Assembly (NCBI GenBank): GCA_002366775.1
Contig: DFBW01000045.1
Span: 6,438 to 19,448, forward strand
Length of the DNA stretch: 13,011 bases
Direction of reading: 5' to 3'
Source: Roseovarius sp. UBA3070
Lineage (GTDB): Bacteria > Pseudomonadota > Alphaproteobacteria > Rhodobacterales > Rhodobacteraceae
Positions 6,417 through 12,967 of this stretch are shown in pieces (the stretch's first letter is position 1; each line of letters starts with the position of its first letter). The notes under the pieces were generated by a model. The model worked only from the letters and a program-made list of their open reading frames with translations. It was not told the origin of the DNA and did no database searches. The translations under genes and the position numbers were made by a program.

Positions 6417-7634
6417 ATGACCGATACATCGCCGCCATATAATCACACACGCGCCAAGCGTAACGTAACCGTTCTGGTGCTGGCTCAGGCATTTCTGGGC
6501 GCACAGATGGCAATGATGTTTGTGGTCGGTGGGTTGGCCGGGCAATCGCTGGCCAGCAACGTGTGTTTTGCCACTTTGCCCATTTCACTGATCGTTCTGG
6601 GGTCCATGCTGACCGCCAGCCCCCTGTCGGCAATCATGCAGCGCTTTGGCCGCCGCACCGGGTTCTTCATTGGGGCAGCCGCCGGGGCGTGCGGGGCCGC
6701 AATTGGGGGCTATGGGCTGTATCTGGCGTCTTTCCCGATATTTTTGTTGGGCAGTTTTGTCAGCGGTATCTATATGTCCGCCCAAGGGTTCTATCGCTTT
6801 GCCGCCGCCGACACGGCCAGCGATGATTTTCGCCCCAAGGCGATTTCCTATGTGATGGCTGGCGGTCTTGCCAGCGCCGTGATCGGCCCGCAACTGGTGA
6901 AAGTGACCTCTCAGGCCATGGTGGTGCCGTTTCTGGGCACATATCTGGCGATCATCGCGCTCAACCTCTTTGGCGCCTTGTTGTTTTTGTTTCTCGACAT
7001 TCCCAAGCCGGAACCTGAAACTGCTGACAGCCCGCGCGGCCGCACCCGCTGGGAGCTGATAACCACACCGCGCATCGCCGTGGCTGTGATCTGCGCAACG
7101 GTGTCCTACGCGCTGATGAACCTGGTCATGACATCCACGCCTCTGGCGGTGGTCGGCTGTGGCTTCACCCAAGGCAATGCCGCCGATATCGTCACGGGCC
7201 ATGTTCTGGCGATGTTTGCGCCGTCGTTTTTCACCGGCCACCTGATTGCCCGCTTCGGAGTTGAACGGATCATGGGCCTTGGCCTGTTGATCCTGGCCAG
7301 CGCAGGGCTTGTGGCCATGCAAGGCGTTGAATTGGAAAACTTCTTTATCGCCCTCATCCTGCTGGGCCTTGGCTGGAACTTCGGGTTCATCGGCGCCACG
7401 TCAATGCTGGCGGCATCACACGAACCACAGGAACGTGGCCGGATGCAGGGCCTCAATGACCTCATCGTCTTTGGCGGCGTCACAATGGCCTCACTCGCGT
7501 CGGGCGGATTGATGAATTGCTCGGGCGGCTCGCCTCAGGCGGGGTGGACCTCCGTGAACCTGGCCATGACACCGTTTCTGGCATTGGCGGGGGGCGCACT
7601 CATCTGGCTCTTGCTGCGCCCGAAAGAAACCTGA
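6417..7634 (+). CDS. MFS transporter, 12 predicted membrane segments
   Basis: This 405-residue integral inner-membrane permease belongs to the major facilitator superfamily. About twelve hydrophobic segments can be followed, in two halves split by a charged cytoplasmic loop at about 195-215. A motif-A-like MQRFGRRTGFF follows the second segment (74-84), and ERGRMQGLNDLIVFG (339-353) lies in the second half. The substrate cannot be told from sequence. It starts 40 bases after cobB on the same strand and is probably co-transcribed with cobA-cobB, which makes movement of a corrin-pathway compound, cobalt or an unrelated solute all possible. Start choice is uncertain: the ATG at 6417 sits 14 bases after ACAGG, whereas an in-frame TTG at 6411 sits 8 bases after it and would add two residues. 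Confidence 0.93.
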   Translation: MTDTSPPYNHTRAKRNVTVLVLAQAFLGAQMAMMFVVGGLAGQSLASNVCFATLPISLIVLGSMLTASPLSAIMQRFGRRTGFFIGAAAGACGAAIGGYGLYLASFPIFLLGSFVSGIYMSAQGFYRFAAADTASDDFRPKAISYVMAGGLASAVIGPQLVKVTSQAMVVPFLGTYLAIIALNLFGALLFLFLDIPKPEPETADSPRGRTRWELITTPRIAVAVICATVSYALMNLVMTSTPLAVVGCGFTQGNAADIVTGHVLAMFAPSFFTGHLIARFGVERIMGLGLLILASAGLVAMQGVELENFFIALILLGLGWNFGFIGATSMLAASHEPQERGRMQGLNDLIVFGGVTMASLASGGLMNCSGGSPQAGWTSVNLAMTPFLALAGGALIWLLLRPKET

Positions 7635-7650
7635 TCTCTCACCCGACCCA

Positions 7651-7681
7651 TCTTCTTGCCCAAAATATCCCCGCCGGAGGC
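7651..7681. repeat. Roseobacter-type intergenic repeat-like sequence
   Basis: On the minus strand this reads GCCTCCGGCGGGGATATTTT followed by GGGCAAGAAGA. From memory, sequences of this type recur many times just after genes in Rhodobacteraceae genomes. That has not been checked here, and only one copy occurs in this window. It lies 17 bases after the MFS stop codon. Function unknown; it may be a dispersed 3'-end element. Confidence 0.4.
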
Positions 7682-7749
7682 ACCCTGCCCTGTGCAATCA
7701 CGCCCCGGCTGTCCACCCCTTGCACTGTCACCAGACACAGGCGCCCACC

Positions 7750-7770
7750 GCGTGGCCCTCAGGGCCGCGC
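7750..7770. terminator. Hairpin 1 at the MFS / squalene-synthase-like junction
   Basis: A 9-bp stem (GCGTGGCCC with GGGCCGCGC, one G-T pair) closes a 3-base loop, TCA. It lies between two convergent genes. There is no T-run on the plus side, where AAAAC follows. It is part of a stacked pair with the hairpin at 7780-7794. Confidence 0.45.
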
Positions 7771-7779
7771 AAAACCAGC

Positions 7780-7794
7780 GAGGCCAAAGGCCTC
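7780..7794. terminator. Hairpin 2, probable bidirectional terminator
   Basis: A perfect 6-bp GAGGCC/GGCCTC stem with an AAA loop is followed by ACATTTTG on the plus strand and by GCTGGTTTTG on the minus strand. It sits 15 bases after the stop of the minus-strand gene and 145 bases after the MFS stop. Position and short T-runs on both sides fit a shared terminator for the convergent genes. Confidence 0.55.
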
Positions 7795-7809
7795 ACATTT
7801 TGACAGCGC

Positions 7810-8589
7810 TCACCAACGGCCCGTGCCCGCGCGCGCCATAAGCATCACACGACTGCGCATCGGCGAGATATCCAAAGCGCCCTGCCCCACCCGCGAGGGC
7901 CGGTCCATGGCCCGGTGCAATACAGCGCTGGTTTTCCAAGCGGGCAACAAGGCCACGCGCGCGCCAGCGGGGATCATATCCCGCGCCAAACGTGCCGAAG
8001 ACAACCGGCGCAACGCCTCTTTTGTCAGGTCTTTCACCGCCTCAGCACGACCGTCCACCAGCGGAATGCGCCCGGCCTGTTCAAGCGCAGGTACAGCGCG
8101 CAAGAAGTTGCCCAGGCCATGGGCATATCCGACATCCATCACCGTGGCTTGTGCCGCATTGTCAGCGCCCAGGGCACGCGCACAGGTCCACATTATATGC
8201 CCTGAGGTTTTCAGCAGGTAGTCGTCAAACGCCGCCGCATCCTCAAACGGGTCGCGATAGGCATCCCAGCGCCGTGCCAAGATCAGATCGTCCAGCAGGC
8301 CAGTGGCCTCGTCGTCCAATACATCCCCCAGCGGTGTCGCCACTTCATGGCGTCGCACCGGCCCGCCTGCACGAATTTCCTCCAGCACATCGCGCCACCA
8401 TTGCAAACGCATCTCGGCAATCATGCTTTCCTCGGTGACCCAAGGCGCACGCACCACTTCAGCGTTAAACGCATACAGAGGAAACAGCAGCTTTCGCGCA
8501 GCAACCGGCGCTGCCATCGTCGCCAGGAACCGCTCAGGATCGGCGCGGCGCAACAGATCGGCACAGGCGTTCAGGTCGTCATTGTTCAC
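7810..8589 (-). CDS. Phytoene/squalene synthase family protein, NDUFAF6-like, probably non-catalytic
   Basis: This 259-residue all-alpha protein has the trans-isoprenyl diphosphate synthase (squalene/phytoene synthase) fold. Aligned from memory with human NDUFAF6, a mitochondrial complex I assembly factor, EEMSI-like helix residues ESMIAEMRLQWWRDVLEEI (54-72) and AHGLGNFLRAVPAL (156-169) fall in matching places. True synthases carry two aspartate-rich magnesium motifs. Here the first is replaced by LYAFNAEVV (38-46), and the second reads NFLRAV where catalysts have a LRDxxED-like motif. Prenyl-synthase activity is therefore unlikely. Start: GTG at 8589, with GGAAG seven bases upstream, overlaps the cimA end by 11 bases. 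An ATG at 8613 would add eight residues and lacks such a site. Probably the last gene after cysS and cimA. Confidence 0.9.
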   Translation of the reverse strand: MNNDDLNACADLLRRADPERFLATMAAPVAARKLLFPLYAFNAEVVRAPWVTEESMIAEMRLQWWRDVLEEIRAGGPVRRHEVATPLGDVLDDEATGLLDDLILARRWDAYRDPFEDAAAFDDYLLKTSGHIMWTCARALGADNAAQATVMDVGYAHGLGNFLRAVPALEQAGRIPLVDGRAEAVKDLTKEALRRLSSARLARDMIPAGARVALLPAWKTSAVLHRAMDRPSRVGQGALDISPMRSRVMLMARAGTGRW

Positions 8590-10189
8590 GTAAAAGCTTC
8601 CAATTGATCGCATCCAGCAGCGCCTCAAACGAGGCATCCACTATGTTTGGGCTGACCCCAACAGTTGACCAACGCCGCCCCTGCCCGTCTTCGCTGTCGA
8701 TGATGACGCGCGTGACCGCCTCGGTGCCACCTTGGGTGATGCGGACCTTGAAATCGACCAGATGCACATCGGCAATGGCGGCCTGATAGCGGCCCAAATC
8801 CTTGGCTAGGGCTTTGCTCAGGGCGTTCACCGGGCCACGATCGCAGCCAATTTCATCCATGGATTCGCTGACGGAGAGCTTCTTTTCGCCGTCCACTTTC
8901 ACCACCACCACCGCCTCGGAGAGTGATATCATCTGATCATATTTGTTTTTGCGCCGCTCCACCGTGACCTTATAGCGTTTGACCTCAAAAAACTGCGGCA
9001 TCTGGCCCAGCACCTCGCGGGCCAGCAGTTCAAAACTGGCTTGCGCACTGTCGTAGGTATAGCCGCGATCTTCGCGCAATTTGATCTCTTCCAGGATGCG
9101 TGGCAGGGCCGGATCATCGTCCGCCACGTCTATGCCGGCTTCGGCCAGACGGCGGCGCAAGTTGGACTGGCCCGCCTGATTGGACATCGGGATGATGCGC
9201 CCGTTGCCAACACTCTGAGGGTCGATATGTTCATAGGTGCTGGGGTCTTTGTTGATGGCACTGGCGTGCAGCCCCGCTTTGTGGGCAAAAGCCGAGGCAC
9301 CAACATAGGCCGCCTGACGCAAAGGCACGCGGTTCAGGATATCATCCAGCTGCCGGCTGGCTTGCGTCAGCCCTTCAAGAGCCTCGGGCGTGACACCGGT
9401 TTCATATTGGCTGGCATAGGGTTCTTTCAACAACAGCGTGGGGATCAGGGACGTCAGGTTGGCATTGCCGCAGCGTTCGCCCAGCCCGTTCAGAGTGCCT
9501 TGGATTTGCCGCGCGCCGGCATCAACTGCGGCCAGCGCGCCCGCCACTGCATTTTCTGTGTCGTTATGGGTGTGAATGCCCAGGCGATCACCTTGGATAC
9601 CTGCGCCGATCACGGCTTTGGTGATGTCGTGGATGTCATGTGGCAGGGTGCCGCCATTGGTGTCACACAGCACGATCCAGCGCGCGCCGACCTCGGCGGC
9701 GGCCATCAGACAGCCCAGCGCATAATCGGGGTTGGCTTTGTAACCATCAAAGAAGTGCTCTGCGTCAAACAGCGCCTCGCGCCCCTGCCCCACCAGATGG
9801 CTGATGGAGGCGGCGATATTGGCGGTGTTTTCCTCAAGCGTGGTGCCCAGCACCTTAGTGACGTGAAAATCATGCGACTTGCCCACAAGGCAGACCGCAG
9901 GCGTGCCAGCATTCAGCACGGCCGCCAACACATCGTCATTTTGCGCCGAGCGCCCAGAGCGTTTGGTCATGCCAAAGGCGGTCATCGTGGCGCGGGTTTT
10001 GGGGGCCGCATCAAAAAACGCACTGTCGGTGGGGTTCGCCCCCGGCCAGCCCCCTTCGATGTAATCAAGGCCCAGCGCATCCAGCGTTTCGGCGATCTGT
10101 TGCTTTTCCGAAGTGGAAAACTGCACCCCTTGGGTTTGCTGGCCGTCACGCAGAGTGGTGTCATAAAGGAAGAGGCGTTGTTTGGTCAT
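8579..10189 (-). CDS. cimA: (R)-citramalate synthase
   Basis: This 536-residue enzyme of the LeuA/CimA family condenses pyruvate and acetyl-CoA to citramalate, the threonine-independent entry to isoleucine. The N-terminal TIM barrel shows YDTTLRDGQQTQGVQFS (9-25), metal ligands around D10 and HTHND (206-210), and LNGLGERCGNANL (233-245). HKAGLHASA lies at 303-311, and the C-terminal third (about 400-536) corresponds to the LeuA-type regulatory dimer domain. The QTQGV wording and length fit the CimA branch rather than 2-isopropylmalate or homocitrate synthase. The ATG at 10189 is preceded by AGGGG eight bases upstream. The same frame stays open to 10408, but only through the GC-rich repeat element and the end of cysS. 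Its TGA overlaps the start of the next gene by 11 bases. Confidence 0.95.
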   Translation of the reverse strand: MTKQRLFLYDTTLRDGQQTQGVQFSTSEKQQIAETLDALGLDYIEGGWPGANPTDSAFFDAAPKTRATMTAFGMTKRSGRSAQNDDVLAAVLNAGTPAVCLVGKSHDFHVTKVLGTTLEENTANIAASISHLVGQGREALFDAEHFFDGYKANPDYALGCLMAAAEVGARWIVLCDTNGGTLPHDIHDITKAVIGAGIQGDRLGIHTHNDTENAVAGALAAVDAGARQIQGTLNGLGERCGNANLTSLIPTLLLKEPYASQYETGVTPEALEGLTQASRQLDDILNRVPLRQAAYVGASAFAHKAGLHASAINKDPSTYEHIDPQSVGNGRIIPMSNQAGQSNLRRRLAEAGIDVADDDPALPRILEEIKLREDRGYTYDSAQASFELLAREVLGQMPQFFEVKRYKVTVERRKNKYDQMISLSEAVVVVKVDGEKKLSVSESMDEIGCDRGPVNALSKALAKDLGRYQAAIADVHLVDFKVRITQGGTEAVTRVIIDSEDGQGRRWSTVGVSPNIVDASFEALLDAINWKLLREQ

Positions 10190-10380
10190 GGGTGCATCCC
10201 CTGATTTAGAAGGGCCGCGCCCGATCCTGGGAGGGCATGTGCACCCTTCATATGACGCGAGGCTATGCCCTCCTGCAAAACATGGGTTCGGTGCGTGACA
10301 TCCACGATGCGCCCTCCCATGGGGAGGATCGGGCGCGGCCCGGGACAAGCCCGGGCAAAACAGAAATTCTGGAGGATCAT
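10186..10380 (-). CDS. Possible 64-residue coupled small ORF between cysS and cimA
   Basis: This is an unrecognised 64-codon reading frame. Its ATG overlaps the cysS stop as ATGA and has GGAGG seven bases upstream, inside the last cysS codons. Its TGA overlaps the cimA ATG, again as ATGA. An internal ATG at 10320 would give 44 residues. The product ([10 protein letters not shown] at the start, five histidines, two cysteines, no membrane segment) has no known domain and no run of isoleucine codons as in a classical leader peptide. Caution: the sequence is a palindromic element, and the cimA frame is also open through it, so openness alone proves little. It may be a real small protein, a coupling ORF that keeps ribosomes moving from cysS to cimA, or chance. 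Confidence 0.3.
   Translation of the reverse strand: MILQNFCFARACPGPRPILPMGGRIVDVTHRTHVLQEGIASRHMKGAHALPGSGAALLNQGMHP
10212..10341. repeat. Long inverted-repeat element with competing helices
   Basis: Outer arms 10212-10228 and 10325-10341 are perfect 17-bp inverted repeats (GGGCCGCGCCCGATCCT). Inner arms 10229-10236 and 10311-10318 add 8 bp (GGGAGGGC), offset by a six-base bulge at 10319-10324. About 74 bases lie between them. The same segments have other partners: 10230-10238 pairs perfectly with 10265-10273 (GGAGGGCAT/ATGCCCTCC), and 10313-10318 pairs with 10322-10327 around a 3-base loop. The element fills most of the cysS-cimA gap and ends 22 bases before the cimA ATG. No clear target-site duplication is seen. 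It may be a MITE-like or REP-like insertion, or an RNA leader controlling cimA. Confidence 0.65.
10338..10356. repeat. GCCCGGG palindrome after cysS
   Basis: A perfect 7-bp GCCCGGG/CCCGGGC stem with a 5-base loop lies 21 bases after the cysS stop on the minus strand. It overlaps the outer arm of the larger inverted repeat by four bases, so both cannot fold at once. TTTTG precedes it in the direction of cysS transcription and no T-run follows it, so it is a poor terminator. Palindromes of this wording are frequent between genes in alphaproteobacteria. Confidence 0.5.
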
Positions 10381-11774
10381 TTAAGGGCCTCCAGTTTCGT
10401 CGGGTCAAAGTCCATCTCAGGGCTAAGCAATGTCTCGTCTTTGGTCATGCGGATAGTGGCGTTCGCCAAATTGAGAACATATTTCATTCGATCAACTTCA
10501 GCAAAATCCTTGGACTCCATCGCTTTTACACGCTCGGCCTGCAATTTTTCAGCAATACCACTCAACAATGCCAAAGCATCACGGTATTCCTGTGCGAGTT
10601 TTGACAGTTTCTTAGCAGTATAAAACCCGAGAAAAACGAGGTTGCGTGCCAGCTTGTTAGTGTGGCTGGGGTCATTCATTTTAATCAAACATTCAATCGC
10701 CGCATGGGTGTTTAAATCATCCGAAAGCGCATCAACAATTGCCTTTTCAGGCTCCAATTTCATCGCTTCCTCGACATCACCGTATCGCGCAACACCTTCA
10801 ATGAATTGATGTAGACGAGATTGTGCATCAACGGACTTCTCCAACGTCCAATCCATCGGCTTGCGGTAATGTGTGCTGAGAAACACAAACCGGATCACCT
10901 CGCCGGGCACGCCTTGGTCCAGCAGATCCCGAACGGTAAAGAAATTGCCCAGGGACTTGGACATCTTCTTGCCCTCGACTTGCAGCATCTCGTTGTGCAT
11001 CCAGTATTTGGCGAACCCGCCCGAGGGGTTGGCGCAGCAGCTTTGGGCGATTTCGTTTTCGTGGTGCGGAAATGTCAGGTCATACCCGCCGCCATGGATG
11101 TCAAAGCTCTCGCCCAGCAGCTCATATGACATGGCCGAGCATTCAATATGCCAGCCCGGACGCCCGACACCCCAAGGCGAAGGCCACCCCGGTTGATCGC
11201 CCGAAGAGGGCTTCCACAGGACAAAATCCATTGGGTCTTCTTTGTAAGGCGCCACTTCAACCCGTGCACCGGCGATCATATCATCAACAGAGCGCCCCGA
11301 CAGGCGGCCATATTCTGCATAAGAGCGCACCCGAAACAGCACATGGCCGTCGCGCTCATAGGCGTGACCATTGGCAATCAGTTTTTCGATCATGGTGATC
11401 ATTTGCGGGATGTATTGCGTGGCGCGTGGTACCTCATTGGGCTCCAGCGCGCCAAGGGCCGCCATATCATCAAAGAACCACTGAGTGGTCTGGGTGGTGA
11501 TGTCGCTGATCGTGCGCCCGGTTTCAGCGGCACGCGCGTTGATCTTGTCCTCGACATCGGTGATGTTGCGCACATAGGTGACATGATCCGGCCCATAGAC
11601 ATACCGCAGCAGGCGAAACAGCACATCAAACACAATCACCGGGCGCGCGTTGCCCAGATGTGCGCGGTCATACACAGTGGGGCCGCAGACATACATCTGT
11701 ACGTTTTTATCGTCATGAGGCTCGAACACTTCTTTGGTCCGGGACATTGTGTTGTGCAGTGTGATCTTGGTCAT
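10377..11774 (-). CDS. cysS: Cysteinyl-tRNA synthetase
   Basis: This 465-residue class I aminoacyl-tRNA synthetase charges tRNA-Cys. The N-terminal [16 protein letters not shown] (30-45) holds the HIGH-equivalent H39-L-G-N42. The zinc ligands expected for the family are C30, C212 (GWHIECS), H237 and E241 (PHHENE). The ATP-loop signature KMSKS lies at 270-274. Full length. The ATG at 11774 has GAGGG six bases upstream. Codons for the catalytic core match the neighbours in GC, but the C-terminal part (about 10441-10860) is near 45 percent GC by hand count, against 60-70 percent in sampled nearby stretches, suggesting a mosaic gene. Its stop overlaps the start of a possible small ORF, and cimA follows 187 bases later on the same strand. 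Confidence 0.97.
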   Translation of the reverse strand: MTKITLHNTMSRTKEVFEPHDDKNVQMYVCGPTVYDRAHLGNARPVIVFDVLFRLLRYVYGPDHVTYVRNITDVEDKINARAAETGRTISDITTQTTQWFFDDMAALGALEPNEVPRATQYIPQMITMIEKLIANGHAYERDGHVLFRVRSYAEYGRLSGRSVDDMIAGARVEVAPYKEDPMDFVLWKPSSGDQPGWPSPWGVGRPGWHIECSAMSYELLGESFDIHGGGYDLTFPHHENEIAQSCCANPSGGFAKYWMHNEMLQVEGKKMSKSLGNFFTVRDLLDQGVPGEVIRFVFLSTHYRKPMDWTLEKSVDAQSRLHQFIEGVARYGDVEEAMKLEPEKAIVDALSDDLNTHAAIECLIKMNDPSHTNKLARNLVFLGFYTAKKLSKLAQEYRDALALLSGIAEKLQAERVKAMESKDFAEVDRMKYVLNLANATIRMTKDETLLSPEMDFDPTKLEALK

Positions 11775-11970
11775 TGTGGCCCTCGTGCGCGCATGGGTTC
11801 GCTCGCGGCGGGCTTAGCAACTATGTGTCTTGGATGGAATAGAAGACCGGCCCGCGCAGCTATGTTAGCGGGTAATGCAGCAAATAATGATTGTTACGGT
11901 CGTCATAGGGGCGACCATAGGCGGGCCGCCCCTGTTGGTCAAGCTGCTCAAGTTGGGCTGGGCAACCTTA
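11775..11970. other. Gap between the VOC gene and cysS
   Basis: These 196 bases hold a 7-bp stem, AGGGGCG/CGCCCCT (11907-11913 with 11927-11933), with a 13-base loop, a weak candidate 3'-end structure for the VOC transcript without a T-run. Upstream of cysS, CATAGT (minus strand, about 11819-11824) is a possible -10, without a convincing -35. Open frames here are extensions of frames antisense to or out of phase with the VOC gene and are not supported. Confidence 0.4.
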
Positions 11971-12348
11971 TCAGGCCGGATAATGCACCACCTCAAACTC
12001 AATCTGATCTGGGCCATCAAAGTAAAACCGTGTGCCCGGTTCGTAATCTGCGTGGCTGTGTGGTGTGTACCCGGCTGCCTTGATCCGGGCCTCGGTGGCG
12101 TTGATGTCATCGACCACAACCCCCACATGGTTCAGCCCCGCAATCATCGCATAGTGATCCCCACGCGGTGTCAGCGGCTTGTCGGGGCGATAGAGCGCCA
12201 GATAGCTGTCGTCATCCCCCACATGCACGGTATAGCCGTTGTCCTTGGCCTCTCCTGCCCAGCGCACATGCCAGCCAAACAGCTTGCACAGGATGGCGGC
12301 GCTGTCATCCGGATTGGGCACGGTGATGTTCATATGTTCAAGCTTCAT
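11971..12348 (-). CDS. VOC-family (glyoxalase/bleomycin-resistance fold) protein, likely SoxR target
   Basis: This 125-residue protein is one vicinal-oxygen-chelate module with paired beta-alpha-beta-beta-beta repeats. The first repeat starts with LEHMNITVPN (3-12) and the second with LNHVGVVVDD (72-81). The family's metal ligands would be H5, H74 and a C-terminal glutamate in QIEFEVV (probably E117). Such proteins act as dimers in glyoxalase, dioxygenase or drug-binding reactions; which one applies here cannot be told. The ATG has AAAGGA eight bases upstream. The gene is divergent from soxR, and its promoter carries a SoxR box in the activator position, so induction by redox-cycling compounds is expected. 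That favours a role in detoxifying such compounds or their products. Confidence 0.92.
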   Translation of the reverse strand: MKLEHMNITVPNPDDSAAILCKLFGWHVRWAGEAKDNGYTVHVGDDDSYLALYRPDKPLTPRGDHYAMIAGLNHVGVVVDDINATEARIKAAGYTPHSHADYEPGTRFYFDGPDQIEFEVVHYPA

Positions 12349-12385
12349 CGAGGTCGTCCTTTCATATTGATTCTATTAGGCTTCC

Positions 12386-12416
12386 AAGGTATTTCTTCAA
12401 GTATACTTTAAGACAA
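12386..12416 (-). promoter_or_regulatory. SoxR-activated promoter of the VOC gene
   Basis: On the minus strand TTGTCT (12411-12416) and TACCTT (12386-12391) are separated by 19 bases, the long spacer characteristic of MerR-family activated promoters. The 18-bp dyad described in the next entry begins with the last two bases of the -35 and ends three bases before the -10. This is the layout known for E. coli soxS. The transcript would start near 12379, giving a leader of about 30 bases with a good ribosome site. An alternative pair, TTGAAG and TAGAAT, also has a 19-base spacer but would put the dyad on the -35. Confidence 0.65.
12395..12412. promoter_or_regulatory. SoxR box operator
   Basis: CTTCAAGTATACTTTAAG is an 18-bp dyad with eight of nine base pairs symmetric. 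It matches the E. coli soxS operator CCTCAAGTTAACTTGAGG at 13 of 18 positions, including the CAAGT and ACTT core half-sites. It is 18 bases upstream of the soxR ATG and in the spacer of the divergent VOC promoter. Binding here would also cover likely soxR promoter sequence (TTGATT 12367-12372, TATTTC 12390-12395), which suggests autorepression. Confidence 0.78.
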
Positions 12417-12430
12417 GGGTGAATTTTCTT

Positions 12431-12901
12431 ATGCCATCCAGACGCTTAGCAAATCGCGGCCTGTCCATCGGCTATGTGGCACAGCGAACCGGCCTCGCCA
12501 CGTCGGCCATTCGGTATTACGAGGACGAAGGCCTTGTTTCCCCTGATCGCAATGATGCCGGGCACCGGCGGTATGAACGCGCGGACCTGCGCAGGTTGTC
12601 ATTTGTGATGATCAGCCAGGAACTGGGCTTTGGCATTGCCGAGATCCGTCAGGCCCTGGCCTCGCTGCCCGATGGGCGCACACCAACCAAGGCAGACTGG
12701 GCGCGAATATCTAACCGGTTTGGCCGGGTATTGGATGCGCGGATCACCCAGATGCAGGCGCTACGCAACAGGCTGGACGGCTGTATCGGCTGCGGCTGCC
12801 TGTCGCTGAAAACCTGTGCTCTTTATAATCCGCGTGACCGGGCCGCCAAACGCGGCACCGGCCCTCGGTATCTAATGGGCGACAAGGCGGCCGAAGAATA
12901 G
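12431..12901 (+). CDS. soxR: Redox-sensing transcriptional activator SoxR
   Basis: This 156-residue MerR-family regulator has an N-terminal winged helix: LSIGYVAQRTGLATSAIRYY (11-30), then EGLVSPDRNDAGHRRY (33-48). A dimerisation helix covers about 85-115. The [2Fe-2S] cluster motif is CIGCGCLSLKTC, with cysteines 118, 121, 123 and 129 in the C-x2-C-x-C-x5-C spacing that defines SoxR. Oxidation or nitrosylation of the cluster switches the DNA-bound dimer to an activator by untwisting a 19-bp spacer. The ATG at 12431 has AAGGGTGA eight bases upstream. A GTG at 12419 would add four residues but would lie inside that ribosome site. No soxS is present; the divergent VOC gene is the visible target. 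A C-terminal tail after the cluster (about 130-156) is somewhat long and basic. Confidence 0.96.
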   Translation: MPSRRLANRGLSIGYVAQRTGLATSAIRYYEDEGLVSPDRNDAGHRRYERADLRRLSFVMISQELGFGIAEIRQALASLPDGRTPTKADWARISNRFGRVLDARITQMQALRNRLDGCIGCGCLSLKTCALYNPRDRAAKRGTGPRYLMGDKAAEE

Positions 12902-12967
12902 GCCGCAACCTCGGTGGATCGCTACGGGCTAATGGCGGATGTGCGGGCAAAACCACTGTGTCAGGTT

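Noticed and set aside
7517..8221. Long plus-strand frame of 234 codons across the end of the MFS gene and the next gene.
   Set aside because: It overlaps two well-supported genes. Its content is arginine/proline-rich, as expected for an antisense frame in GC-rich DNA.
9041..10204. Plus-strand frame of 387 codons opposite cimA.
   Set aside because: It is exactly antisense to the conserved CimA coding sequence and shows no domain; a GC-rich antisense shadow.
10190..10408. In-frame 73-codon extension of cimA across the repeat element.
   Set aside because: CimA homology begins at [16 protein letters not shown] with a ribosome site in front. The extension crosses palindromic DNA and the end of cysS.
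11875..11976. Plus-strand frame whose first 34 residues look like a small hydrophobic peptide (MQQIMIVTVVIGATIGG).
   Set aside because: The frame continues as an antisense shadow of the VOC gene, and only a poor ribosome site precedes it.
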